In this document: one piece after another, positions 29,194 to 37,949 of the stretch
Position numbering within the stretch: the first letter of the stretch is position 1
Layout of the letters: each line of letters starts with the position of its first letter
NCBI RefSeq assembly: GCF_002940685.1
Contig: NZ_PNFP01000005.1
Span: forward strand, 62,001 to 126,000
Length of the DNA: 64,000 bases
Source of the DNA: Ensifer adhaerens
Lineage (GTDB): Bacteria; Pseudomonadota; Alphaproteobacteria; Rhizobiales; Rhizobiaceae
Direction: 5' to 3'
The notes under the pieces: model-generated
What the model was told of the DNA's origin: nothing
What the model saw: the letters and a program-made list of their open reading frames with translations, nothing else
Databases searched by the model: none
Translations under genes and position numbers: made by a program

Positions 29194-29628
29194 TCAGCTG
29201 CGCTCGATATCCCGCCTGAGCACGATCGAGGTCGTCAGGTCCTCGACATTGTCCATCGTCGCCACTTCGTTGCGCAGCTCGTTGAGCGCGTTGATCGAGC
29301 CGACCTCGACCTCGACGACCAGATCGAGCTGGCCGCTGACGGACGACACCTTGCGTACCGATGAAAAGCCGGCGAGCCGGTCGAGCACGCCGATCGACGG
29401 CGTGCGCTTCAGCGTCACCAGCAGAAAGGCCTGGATCGTGCCCTCCTCCAGCTGGCCGATATCGGCGCGATAGCCTCGGATGACGCCGGCCTTCTCCAGT
29501 CGCGTGACCCTCTCGGTCGTCGCACTTCTGGACAGTCCGATGCGGCCGGCCAGCGACTTCATCGGGATCCGCGCCTCTTGCGACAGGATGCTGAGGATGG
29601 TGCGGTCGATCGCGTCGATGTCCTGCAT
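29194..29628 (-). CDS. Lrp/AsnC family transcriptional regulator
   Basis: 144 residues from MQDIDAIDRTILSILSQEAR, preceded by a strong GGAGGAGG SD. The N-terminal winged HTH includes LAGRIGLSRSATTERVTRLE; a RAM domain follows. It is divergent from the large APH-M23-aminotransferase gene (126 bp between starts), so it probably senses that enzyme's amino-acid substrate and controls the cluster at 29.7-37 kb. The effector cannot be deduced. Confidence 0.88.
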   Translation of the reverse strand: MQDIDAIDRTILSILSQEARIPMKSLAGRIGLSRSATTERVTRLEKAGVIRGYRADIGQLEEGTIQAFLLVTLKRTPSIGVLDRLAGFSSVRKVSSVSGQLDLVVEVEVGSINALNELRNEVATMDNVEDLTTSIVLRRDIERS

Positions 29629-29754
29629 GCCCCCTCCTCCGTGCCCGCCGACAAGATGACGGTTATTATAAACATAGTGCCGGTGCAACCGGCATATTGC
29701 CGGATGCATCACGGCAGCGCCCATGCAAATCTCCTCATCGAGATGAGGATCCCC

Positions 29755-32700
29755 ATGAACGATATGCTGAAGACCACGCCTGACTTTTCGACCGAAGCGG
29801 CCGCCGCCGTGCTGAAGGAGCATTACGGCCTCGCCGGTACGCTCTCGCTGCTCGCCAGCGAACGCGACCAGAACTTCAAGGTCGAGGCTGAGGACGGCAG
29901 CATCTCCATTCTGAAGATCATCAATGCCGCCGAGCCCGAAATCGAAGGCGATTTCCAGACGGCGCTGCTGAAGCATGTCGGTACCCACGCCGCAGATCTG
30001 CCGGTACCGCATGTCCGGCCGACGCTTGCCGGCGCGAGCCTGGCTTCGACGACAAGTGCGCGCGGCGTCACCCATCGCCTGCGGCTCGTCAGCTGGGTCG
30101 AGGGCCTGCCGCTTGCCGAAACCGGGCGCAGCGACGCAGCGCTTCAGTCGCTCGGACAGATGCTCGGCCGCTTCGATGCCTCGCTCAAGGGCTTCATGCA
30201 TCCGGGCGCGCTGCGCGATCTCGACTGGGACATCCGCCACGCCGGCCGCTCGGCTGACCGGCTGCACCACGTCGCCTCGGCCGACGATCGTGCTTTGCTC
30301 GAACGCTTCCTTGTCCGCTTCGAAAAGACCGTGGCGCCACGTCTTGCCACCCTCCGCGCCGCCGTGATTCACAACGACGCCAACGACTGGAACGTGCTGG
30401 TTGATAAAGTCGATCACGACACCATTTCCGGCCTCATCGATTTCGGCGACGCCCTGCATGCGCCCGTGGTTGCCGAGGTCGCGATCGCCGCCGCCTATGC
30501 CGGGCTCGACCACCCTGATCCGATCGGCGCCGCCGCTGCGATCGCCCGCGGCTTCCATACCGAATATCCGCTGGCGGAAGAGGAGGTCGACCTGCTCTTC
30601 GATCTCATCGCCATGCGCCTCGTCACATCGGTCACCATCTCGGCCTCGCGCCGCGCCCACACCGACGACAATCCCTATCTCGCGATCAGCGAGCGGCCGG
30701 CCTGGACGCTGTTGCGCAAGCTCGACCGGATGAACCCGCGTTTCGCCACCGCCATCCTGCGGCATGCCTGCGGCTTCGAGGCAACCCCGGGCGCCCACGC
30801 GGTTTCCGCCTGGATCCGAGAGAACCGCAAGACACTGAAGCCGCTGCTTGCGCGCCCGGCCGCAACCTACCCGGCAGCGCTGGTGCCCTATGGCGACCCC
30901 AAGCACCCGATGACGGTGAAATCCGCAGGGGAACAACCGGACGAGGCTCAGGCGATCTGGGAAGACTATTGCCGCGAGCACGGCGTCGAACTCGGCATCG
31001 GCCCCTTTGGCGAGGAGCGTACCGTCTATGCGGGCGAGATGTTCGTTTCGCGCTTCATCGATCACACCCGCCGCACCCGCCATCTCGGCCTCGACCTGTT
31101 CATGGCCGCCGGCACCAGGCTCTACACCCCGCTCGCAGCGACCGTCGTCAGCGTCGAGATCGAAGAAGACCCGCTCGGCTACGGTTGCCTGATCGCGCTT
31201 CGCCACGAGCCGGAGGGTTGCCCGCCCTTCGTCACCCTCTGGGGGCACATGGCGCATGAAGCCATGGGACGCATCAAGGCCGGTGATCGGCTTGCGGCCG
31301 GCGCGCTCGTTGGCGAAATGGGCGCGCCGAAGGAAAACGGCGGCTGGGCGCCGCATCTGCATCTGCAGCTTTCGACCGACACCAGCCTCTCGGCGACCGA
31401 AATCCTCGGCGTCGGCGAACCGCAGTTTCTCGACGTCTGGGCCGAGCTCTTCCCCGATGCGCGCACCTTTGCCGGCATTTCCGACGAATTCTACGAGAAG
31501 AAAGGTCGCTCGCACGAGGAGATCGTCAAGCGCCGCAAGGAACTGCTCCTGCCGAACCTCTCGATCTCCTACGACAAGCCGATCAAGTTCGTGCGTGGCG
31601 AAGGCGTCTGGCTGATCGACGACAGCGGCCGCGCCTATCTCGACTGCTTCAACAATGTCTGCCACATCGGCCACGCCCATCCGGCTGTCGTCGAGGCGAT
31701 GGCAAAGCAGGCGGCAATTCTCAACACCAATACCCGCTACCTGCACGACAACATCGTCGCCTATGCCGAGCGGCTGACGGCGACGCTGCCGAAGGAGTTG
31801 ACGGTCGCGGGCTTCGTCAACAGCGGCTCCGAGGCCAACGGCCTGGCGCTTCGGCTGATGCGCGCCCATACCGGCCGCGAGAATGCGATCACGCTCGACT
31901 GGTCCTATCACGGCACGACCCAGGAGCTGATCGACATCAGCCCCTACAAGTTCCGCCGCAAGGGCGGCAAGGGTCCGAAGCCGCACGTCCATGTGGCGAC
32001 CGTTCCCGACAGCTACCATGCACCGGCCGACTGGCCAGCAGAGGAACACGGCAAGCGCTTTGCCGCAAGCGTCGCCGAACTGATCCAGGCGATGAAGGCC
32101 AAGGGCGAAGGACCGGGCTTTTTCATCGCGGAATCGATCCCGAGCGTCGCCGGCCAGGTGTTCCTGCCTGAGGGCTACCTGAAGGAGGTCTACCGCCTCG
32201 TGCGCGAAGCCGGCGGCGTCTGTATCGCCGACGAAGTGCAGGTCGGCTTCGGCCGTGTCGGCAGCCATTGGTGGGCCTTCGAGACGCAAGGCGTCGTGCC
32301 CGACATCGTCACCATGGGCAAGCCGATCGGCGACGGCCATCCGCTCGCAGCCGTGGTCACCACCCGCGAGGTGACCGACAGCTTCAACAACGGCATGGAG
32401 TATTTCAACACCTTCGGCGGCAACCCGGTCTCCTGTGCCGTCGGGCTTGCGGTGCTCGACGTGATCGAAGGGCATGATCTGCGCGGCAACGCGCTTGAGA
32501 TCGGCAACTACCTGATCGACGCCTTCCGTGCCATGCAGGCCCGCTACGAGGTGATCGGCGACGTGCGCGGCATGGGCCTGTTCCTCGGCATCGAGCTTGT
32601 TTCCGATCGCAAGACCAAGGCGCCGGCAACCGAATTCGCCCGCGCCGTCTCCAATGGTGCCCGCCGCCGCGGCGTGCTGATGGGCACCGAAGGTCCGCAT

Positions 32701-32811
32701 GACAACGTTCTTAAAATGCGTCCGCCGATGATCTTCTCGAAACGCGATGCCGACCACCTTATCGCCGTGCTCGAAGAAACCTTCGCGGATGTGAGCAGCA
32801 GGCTCGGCTGA
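29755..32811 (+). CDS. Three-domain fusion: APH-type kinase, M23 domain, class III aminotransferase
   Basis: A 1018-aa cytosolic protein (no signal peptide). Domain 1 (about 1-330) is an APH/choline-kinase fold with catalytic [10 protein letters not shown] (His206, Asp208) and metal motif DFGD (Asp229). Domain 2 (about 420-560) is LytM/M23-like with intact zinc ligands: HLGLD (443, 447), His498 and HLH (534, 536). Domain 3 (about 590-1018) is a class III aminotransferase with PLP lysine at about 856 in [11 protein letters not shown]. The aminotransferase type resembles ETNPPL/PHYKPL ammoniophospholyases and the kinase resembles hydroxylysine kinase. A two-step phosphorylate-and-eliminate pathway on an amino alcohol or hydroxy amino acid is inferred. 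ATG 29743 is an alternative start. Confidence 0.85.
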   Translation: MNDMLKTTPDFSTEAAAAVLKEHYGLAGTLSLLASERDQNFKVEAEDGSISILKIINAAEPEIEGDFQTALLKHVGTHAADLPVPHVRPTLAGASLASTTSARGVTHRLRLVSWVEGLPLAETGRSDAALQSLGQMLGRFDASLKGFMHPGALRDLDWDIRHAGRSADRLHHVASADDRALLERFLVRFEKTVAPRLATLRAAVIHNDANDWNVLVDKVDHDTISGLIDFGDALHAPVVAEVAIAAAYAGLDHPDPIGAAAAIARGFHTEYPLAEEEVDLLFDLIAMRLVTSVTISASRRAHTDDNPYLAISERPAWTLLRKLDRMNPRFATAILRHACGFEATPGAHAVSAWIRENRKTLKPLLARPAATYPAALVPYGDPKHPMTVKSAGEQPDEAQAIWEDYCREHGVELGIGPFGEERTVYAGEMFVSRFIDHTRRTRHLGLDLFMAAGTRLYTPLAATVVSVEIEEDPLGYGCLIALRHEPEGCPPFVTLWGHMAHEAMGRIKAGDRLAAGALVGEMGAPKENGGWAPHLHLQLSTDTSLSATEILGVGEPQFLDVWAELFPDARTFAGISDEFYEKKGRSHEEIVKRRKELLLPNLSISYDKPIKFVRGEGVWLIDDSGRAYLDCFNNVCHIGHAHPAVVEAMAKQAAILNTNTRYLHDNIVAYAERLTATLPKELTVAGFVNSGSEANGLALRLMRAHTGRENAITLDWSYHGTTQELIDISPYKFRRKGGKGPKPHVHVATVPDSYHAPADWPAEEHGKRFAASVAELIQAMKAKGEGPGFFIAESIPSVAGQVFLPEGYLKEVYRLVREAGGVCIADEVQVGFGRVGSHWWAFETQGVVPDIVTMGKPIGDGHPLAAVVTTREVTDSFNNGMEYFNTFGGNPVSCAVGLAVLDVIEGHDLRGNALEIGNYLIDAFRAMQARYEVIGDVRGMGLFLGIELVSDRKTKAPATEFARAVSNGARRRGVLMGTEGPHDNVLKMRPPMIFSKRDADHLIAVLEETFADVSSRLG

Positions 32812-32915
32812 CGCCGGGCGCGATACCGCCGAAACCATAACCGACCGGCCGGGATGTGAACCCATCCCGGCAGCGAAGACGCATGCCTAAAACAATGAAA
32901 GAGGAGAACAGGACA

Positions 32916-33938
32916 ATGAAACTTGGAGTGAAACTTGGAGTTCTGGCACTGGCGAGCGCGGCGTTTCTTGCCGGCACCGCCGCCAACGCCGGCATGCTCG
33001 ACGTCATCAAGGAACGCGGCGAGCTTCGCTGCGGCGTCAGCCAGGGCGTACTCGGCTTTTCCGCGCCCAACGACAAGGGCGAGTGGACCGGCTTCGACAT
33101 CGATTTCTGCCGCGCGGTCGCCGCCGCAGCGCTCGGCAATCCGGACAAGGTGAAATACGTGCCACTCTCGACCAAGGAGCGTTTCACCGCGCTCCAGTCC
33201 GGCGAGGCCGACCTCCTGTCGCGCCAGACCACCTGGACGCTGTCGCGCGACACCGATCTCGGCATGAGCTTCGTCGGCGTCAACTACTATGACGGCCAGG
33301 CCTTCATGGTGCGCAACGACCTCGGCGTGAAGAGCGTCAAGGAACTCTCGGGCGCCTCCGTCTGCACCGAGACCGGCACGACGACCGAACAGAACATGGC
33401 CGACTATTTCGGCGCCAACAACATCCAGTACCAGGTCGTCGCCTTCGAAAAGGCCGACCAGACGATCCAGGCCTTCAACACCGCCCGCTGCGACGTCTAT
33501 TCGACCGACGCTTCTGCACTTTATGCCCAGCGCCTGACGTTGAACGATCCCGATCGTTTCGTCGTGCTGCCGGAAGTCATCTCCAAGGAGCCGCTCGGTC
33601 CGGCCGTCCGCCAGGGCGACGACCAGTGGTTCAAGGTCGTGCGCTGGACGCTGTTCGCACTGACCGAGGCGGAAGAACTCGGCATCACCAAGGACAATGC
33701 CGCAAAGCTCATCGAAAGCGGAACGAACGCCCAGAAGCGTTTCCTCGGCATCGAGAACGAAGCCGGCAAGTCGCTGGGGCTCGATCCGAAGTGGGCCTAC
33801 CAGGTGGTTTCCGCCGTCGGCAACTATGGCGAAGTCTTCGAACGCCACCTCGGCAAGGACAGCCCGCTGAAGATCGATCGCGGTCTCAATAAACTCTGGA
33901 GCCAGGGCGGCCTGATGTACGCCCCGCCGGCACGCTGA
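32916..33938 (+). CDS. Amino-acid ABC transporter substrate-binding protein, AapJ-like
   Basis: 340 residues with a signal peptide (LALASAAFLAGTAANA) and strong SD GAGGAG (32901-32906). The mature protein begins with LDVIKERGELRCGVSQGVLGFS, the SBP_bac_3 fold of general L-amino-acid binding proteins (AapJ/BztA). SLSR-type and ETGTTTEQN segments follow. No permease or ATPase gene is adjacent, so it probably docks with a membrane complex encoded elsewhere. It lies between two kinase-aminotransferase fusion genes and likely supplies their substrate. Confidence 0.87.
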   Translation: MKLGVKLGVLALASAAFLAGTAANAGMLDVIKERGELRCGVSQGVLGFSAPNDKGEWTGFDIDFCRAVAAAALGNPDKVKYVPLSTKERFTALQSGEADLLSRQTTWTLSRDTDLGMSFVGVNYYDGQAFMVRNDLGVKSVKELSGASVCTETGTTTEQNMADYFGANNIQYQVVAFEKADQTIQAFNTARCDVYSTDASALYAQRLTLNDPDRFVVLPEVISKEPLGPAVRQGDDQWFKVVRWTLFALTEAEELGITKDNAAKLIESGTNAQKRFLGIENEAGKSLGLDPKWAYQVVSAVGNYGEVFERHLGKDSPLKIDRGLNKLWSQGGLMYAPPAR

Positions 33939-33945
33939 TCCCCAG

Positions 33946-33981
33946 GAGCAGTTCCGGCAAAGTCTCCGTTCGGAATTGCTC
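33946..33981. repeat. Palindromic REP-like hairpin
   Basis: GAGCAGTTCCG (33946-33956) is complementary to CGGAATTGCTC (33971-33981) except one G-T pair, with a 14-nt loop. It lies 8 bp after the binding-protein stop and shares the TTCCG/CGGA character of the triple repeat at 22.7 kb. It may protect the mRNA 3' end. Confidence 0.6.
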
Positions 33982-34004
33982 ATCCAAGGAAAAGCGCCAA
34001 CGAG

Positions 34005-34034
34005 ACGCCGCGGCCCTCCCCGCGGCGTTTTCGC
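34005..34034. terminator. Intrinsic terminator between convergent genes
   Basis: Stem ACGCCGCGG/CCGCGGCGT with loop CCCTCC, followed by TTTCGCTTTT. It ends transcription of the binding-protein gene just before the converging fusion gene. Confidence 0.82.
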
Positions 34035-34036
34035 TT

Positions 34037-36961
34037 TTACCAGCCTTCCTCCAGCACCCGGCCCAGCATGTCGGCAAAGAAATCGGCGCTCTCGCGGGAT
34101 AGGCAGAGCGGCGGCTTGATCTTCAACACGTTCAGGTGGTCGCCGGTCGGCTGCATGATGACGCCGAGCTCGAGCAGCCGGTCGCAGATTGCTGCCGTCT
34201 CCTCCGTTGCCGGCGACAGGGTCTCCCGATCGCGCACGAATTCGACGCCGAGATAGAGCCCCATGCCATGCACGGCGCCGATCAGCGGAAAGCGCTGCCC
34301 CAGCGCTTCGAGCCGGGCCTTCAGATAGCTGCCGACGACACGGGCGTTCTCCGGCAGCCGCTCTTCGGTCAGGATATCCAAAACCACCTGCCCGACGACC
34401 GAACTCACCGGGCTGCCGCCGGAAGACGAGAAGAAGTATCCCTCCTTCTCCAGCGCATCGGCGATCTCGCGGCGGGTGATGACGGCGCCGAGCGGATGGC
34501 CGTTGCCCATGCCCTTGGCGACCGTGATGATATCGGGCACCACGCCCTGCTCCTCGAAGCCCCAGAAGTAATCGCCAAGGCGGCCGTAGCCGACCTGCAC
34601 TTCGTCGGCGATGCAGACGCCGCCGCGTGCCCGCACCATGGCATAGACCGCGTCGAGATAGCCCTTTGGCAGAGGAATGCCGCCGGCATTGCCGTAGACC
34701 GGTTCGCAGATGAAGCCGGCGAGCTTCTCGTCGGCCGCGTCCAGTTCGGTGAGCTTCTTGACGACCGAGCGGACATAGCTGTCGGTGGTATCGCCGCCAC
34801 GGAACTCGCCGCGATAGGTGTTGGGTGCGGTGACCGCATGCACCCAGGCCGGGCGGGTTTCGAGCGCCTGAGGATTGTCGGCGATCGAGGTCGATACGGC
34901 GTCGCTGGCGACCGTCCAGCCGTGATAGGCCTCGAGCAGGCTCACGACATTGCGCGCGCCGGAATAGGCCCAGGCGAGCCGAAGCGCGAGATCGTTCGCC
35001 TCCGAGCCGCTGTTGACCAGAAACACCGTGTCGAGCCCGTCGGGGGCGAGTGCTGCAAGCCGCGTCGAGAAGTCGGCGACGGAGGCATAGTGGAAGCGCG
35101 AATTGGTGTTGAGCAGGGACCATTGCCGTCCCACGGCAGCCGCAAGCCGCGGATGCCCATGGCCGAGGATAGTCACGTTGTTGACCATGTCGAGGTAGCT
35201 GCGGCCCTCGATGTCGAAGAGATGATCCTTCCAGCCGCGCTCGATCTGCGGTGGTTTCAGGTAGTAGTTCTTCTGCGGCCTGGCAAAGTGCTGCTGGCGG
35301 CGGGCGAGCAGCGCTTCGCTATGGGGTTCCGGCCCGTCGCATTCGAAACCGAGCACACCGGCCGGCGAAGGGCAGAGATGCTTCCAGGCTTCCGCCTGAT
35401 GCGGCATGGCGAATAGCGGCGGCACGAGGCCATGCTCGCGGCAAAGCTGGACGCGGATCAGCCCGTAGGATTGCTGTTCGCCGGAGACCATGCCGAGCGC
35501 CGCCCCGGCGACAACCGTCTCTGAAAGGTCGGCATGGGCTTCCACGCCTTCGAGAAACAGGCTGGCCTCGGCGCCTTCGAGCACCAGCAAGCCATCCTGC
35601 CGGACGACACGGGCGGAGAAGGGAGCGGTGATTTCGCGGCCCGCCGCCAGGCAGATATCGACGTGCAGCGCCAGCGTCGCGTCCGGCTTCGGCGACCGCA
35701 GTTGGGTCTCCGTCATCCGGTATTCGCCGTAGCGGGTGGTCGCGACACCGATCGCGTGTGCGGCGTGCTGCAGCAACGAGATCGGCAATCCCTGGTGCTG
35801 CCAGCGCTCCTCCGGCAACAGCGGGCTCAGGATCGACAGATCGATCTGGCGCACGTCTGTCGGGCCGAGCCCCCGGATCAGGCTGTCGCCGCCAACCGGC
35901 GCTGATACCGGCGCGAGCCCTACCGCCGCCAGGATGGCGTGCTCCATCAGCGCCGTCGGAACCGAGCTCGCCACCTCGAAAATCTCCCGCTCATGCGCGG
36001 CATTGCCCTCGACATAGGCGTTATCCGGCTCGCGGGAAAGCTGGTGTTCGGAGCTGGCGACCAGCACGGCGGCACGGGCGACGATCAGCGGCCAGAGCGC
36101 CTTCAGCTCCGCCTCGGTCAGCGGGCATTCCGCATGAAACGCCTTGACCGCCGGCAGGATGAACCAGGGATCGCCATCGGCATGATGCAACAGCGAAGCA
36201 CAGGTGACGGCGAGTTCGGCGACCAGCCAGCCGTTGAGGATATCGCCGAAATCGATGACGCCATCGGGGATTGGTCGGCCGGATGCGTCGGGCTGGCCCA
36301 CCACATTGTCGTCGGTGACATCGTGGTGGATCGCCTGCGTGCGCAGGTCCGCCGTGAGCGGCTGCAGCCGCCGCATGGCGCCGACCATGATTTCGGCAAT
36401 GCGCTTCCGGCGCTGCTGGTCCGGCATGTCGGCGAGGAGATGGAGCACGACCGGGCCGGCGCGGCGCAGGTCCCACTGCAGTTCGCGCTCGAGCCCGGGA
36501 TGCTCGAAATCCTGCAAGGCGGCGGCGAGCTTGCCCGCCAGCCGGCCGAGTGCGGCAACGGTTTCGTGCGACAGATGCTTGCGCCGGGTCAGCGGTTCGC
36601 CATCGAGATAGGTGAGCAGGCGGATCCGATAGGCCTGGTCCCGGACGGCAACGCTCTCGATCGCATCGCCCTTGAGTGAGGGCACGACCTCCGCGACCCT
36701 TGCAGTGCTCAGACGTCCGGCAAGGTGCCGCAGGACCGCGTTCTGCGCTTCCAGTTCCAGCGGCTCGTATTCCGCGCGGCAGATCTTCAACACATAGCGC
36801 CGCGCGCCAGTGTCGAGGCGATAATTACGGTCCTGCTGGCTGCCGAGTTCCATGATGGTACCTGACAGACCGTAGTGGTCGGACAGCAGCGCGTGCGCCT
36901 CTTCGGCGCTGACATCGGGTCTCGGGAGCTCGGTGCGAAGCTTCAGCGCGTCCTCAACCAT
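34037..36961 (-). CDS. Second fusion: APH-type kinase, degenerate M23-like region, class III aminotransferase
   Basis: A 974-aa paralogue of the fusion protein 4 kb away, no signal peptide. The kinase has IHHDVTDDN (His212, His213, Asp214) and DFGD. The class III aminotransferase domain has its PLP lysine at about 816 in VAKGMGNGHP. The middle region aligns to the M23 domain but reads LHVDIC where the first copy has HLGLDLF, and LIRVQL where it has HLHLQL, so zinc ligands appear lost. Likely a kinase plus ammoniophospholyase for a related amino substrate. Proposed regulator: the Lrp gene at 29.2 kb or an unseen one. Confidence 0.84.
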   Translation of the reverse strand: MVEDALKLRTELPRPDVSAEEAHALLSDHYGLSGTIMELGSQQDRNYRLDTGARRYVLKICRAEYEPLELEAQNAVLRHLAGRLSTARVAEVVPSLKGDAIESVAVRDQAYRIRLLTYLDGEPLTRRKHLSHETVAALGRLAGKLAAALQDFEHPGLERELQWDLRRAGPVVLHLLADMPDQQRRKRIAEIMVGAMRRLQPLTADLRTQAIHHDVTDDNVVGQPDASGRPIPDGVIDFGDILNGWLVAELAVTCASLLHHADGDPWFILPAVKAFHAECPLTEAELKALWPLIVARAAVLVASSEHQLSREPDNAYVEGNAAHEREIFEVASSVPTALMEHAILAAVGLAPVSAPVGGDSLIRGLGPTDVRQIDLSILSPLLPEERWQHQGLPISLLQHAAHAIGVATTRYGEYRMTETQLRSPKPDATLALHVDICLAAGREITAPFSARVVRQDGLLVLEGAEASLFLEGVEAHADLSETVVAGAALGMVSGEQQSYGLIRVQLCREHGLVPPLFAMPHQAEAWKHLCPSPAGVLGFECDGPEPHSEALLARRQQHFARPQKNYYLKPPQIERGWKDHLFDIEGRSYLDMVNNVTILGHGHPRLAAAVGRQWSLLNTNSRFHYASVADFSTRLAALAPDGLDTVFLVNSGSEANDLALRLAWAYSGARNVVSLLEAYHGWTVASDAVSTSIADNPQALETRPAWVHAVTAPNTYRGEFRGGDTTDSYVRSVVKKLTELDAADEKLAGFICEPVYGNAGGIPLPKGYLDAVYAMVRARGGVCIADEVQVGYGRLGDYFWGFEEQGVVPDIITVAKGMGNGHPLGAVITRREIADALEKEGYFFSSSGGSPVSSVVGQVVLDILTEERLPENARVVGSYLKARLEALGQRFPLIGAVHGMGLYLGVEFVRDRETLSPATEETAAICDRLLELGVIMQPTGDHLNVLKIKPPLCLSRESADFFADMLGRVLEEGW

Positions 36962-37075
36962 GGTCTCATCTTCCTCCCATTCGGCGGTCGATCCTCCGAA
37001 TCGACCGGAATGTTGTCGAGATTAGAGCGGGATCGAGGAAAAGATGCGCGGTTTCCGCTTACATCCTGCCCGCGA

Positions 37076-37822
37076 TTACTGCGACATGCCCTCCAGCCGG
37101 TAGCGGGTGCCGGGATAGAGCAGCCGCGCGGTCGTCACATTGCCCGCGTCCGACCAGGTGCGACGCCGGATCATCAGGCACGGTTCGTTGCGGTCGATGC
37201 CGAGCAACTTGCATTCCCAGAGTTGCGGCGACACGGCCTCGACAATCTGCTCGGTGCGGGTTATCGGGGCCATCGCCGTCAGATAGGCATTCGGCGTCAT
37301 CGCCTGGAAATCCTGCTCCAGATAGCGCGGGCAGATCGCCGGGTTGACGAAACGATCCTCGATCTGGATCGGCAGGCCGTTTTCCGAATGCACCATGATC
37401 GAATGAAAGACGCGGGCGCCGGTGGCAAGGCCGAGCGCGTAGCCGGTTTCGGGCGTCGCCACCTCCTCCTGCAGAAGCGTCATCAGCGACGTGTGCGTAT
37501 GACCACGTCCATGGATCTCGTCGGCGATATTGCGCACTTCCAGAAGCGCCGTGCTGCCCTTATGGGCCGCCACGAAGGAACCGACACCCTGCACCCGGGT
37601 GATCGCACCCTCGGTCGCAAGCTCCCTGAGCGCCCGGTTGGCGGTCATGCGGCTGACGCCGAGATCGGCGACGATCTCGTTTTCCGAGGGGATACGGTGA
37701 TGGGCGGGCCATTCGCCGCTCTCGATGCGGCTGCGGATGAACTGCTTGACCGCCTCGTAGCGCGGCACCGGGCCGTCTTCAAAAACGACCGTCTCATTCC
37801 GTTTTCCCAGTGCCGTCATCAA
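37076..37822 (-). CDS. hutC: HutC, GntR-family histidine utilisation repressor
   Basis: 248 residues: an N-terminal winged HTH of GntR type (YEAVKQFIRSRIESGEWPAH, then ADLGVSRMTANRALRELATEG) and a C-terminal UTRA effector domain. HutC represses hut genes and is released by urocanate. It is divergent from hutF with 127 bp between starts, and a palindromic site lies in that interval. Confidence 0.9.
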   Translation of the reverse strand: MMTALGKRNETVVFEDGPVPRYEAVKQFIRSRIESGEWPAHHRIPSENEIVADLGVSRMTANRALRELATEGAITRVQGVGSFVAAHKGSTALLEVRNIADEIHGRGHTHTSLMTLLQEEVATPETGYALGLATGARVFHSIMVHSENGLPIQIEDRFVNPAICPRYLEQDFQAMTPNAYLTAMAPITRTEQIVEAVSPQLWECKLLGIDRNEPCLMIRRRTWSDAGNVTTARLLYPGTRYRLEGMSQ

Positions 37823-37922
37823 TTCACGCCCCGCCTTTCCGGAATGCCGAACAAATCATGCGCATTCGCCCAAGAATCTTTTCGTTCATTTCACGCTTGC
37901 GCGCCAGCGTAAAATATCTATA

Positions 37923-37936
37923 GTTCCATATACAAC
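37923..37936. promoter_or_regulatory. Candidate HutC operator
   Basis: GTTCCATATACAAC is a palindrome of form GTTnnATATnnAAC located 14 bp upstream of the hutF ATG. It resembles the TTGTATATACAA-like sites bound by HutC repressors. Position over the hutF promoter fits repression. Confidence 0.55.
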
Positions 37937-37949
37937 TACGTACAGGAAA

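Noticed and set aside
30990-31430. Secreted peptidoglycan endopeptidase
   Set aside because: M23 ligands are present, but the domain is embedded between two cytosolic enzyme domains and there is no signal peptide.
29629-32865. Very long minus-strand frame upstream of the Lrp gene
   Set aside because: Fully antisense to the kinase-M23-aminotransferase gene. Translation is His/Arg/Gly-rich and matches nothing; only the final 144 codons are the Lrp regulator.
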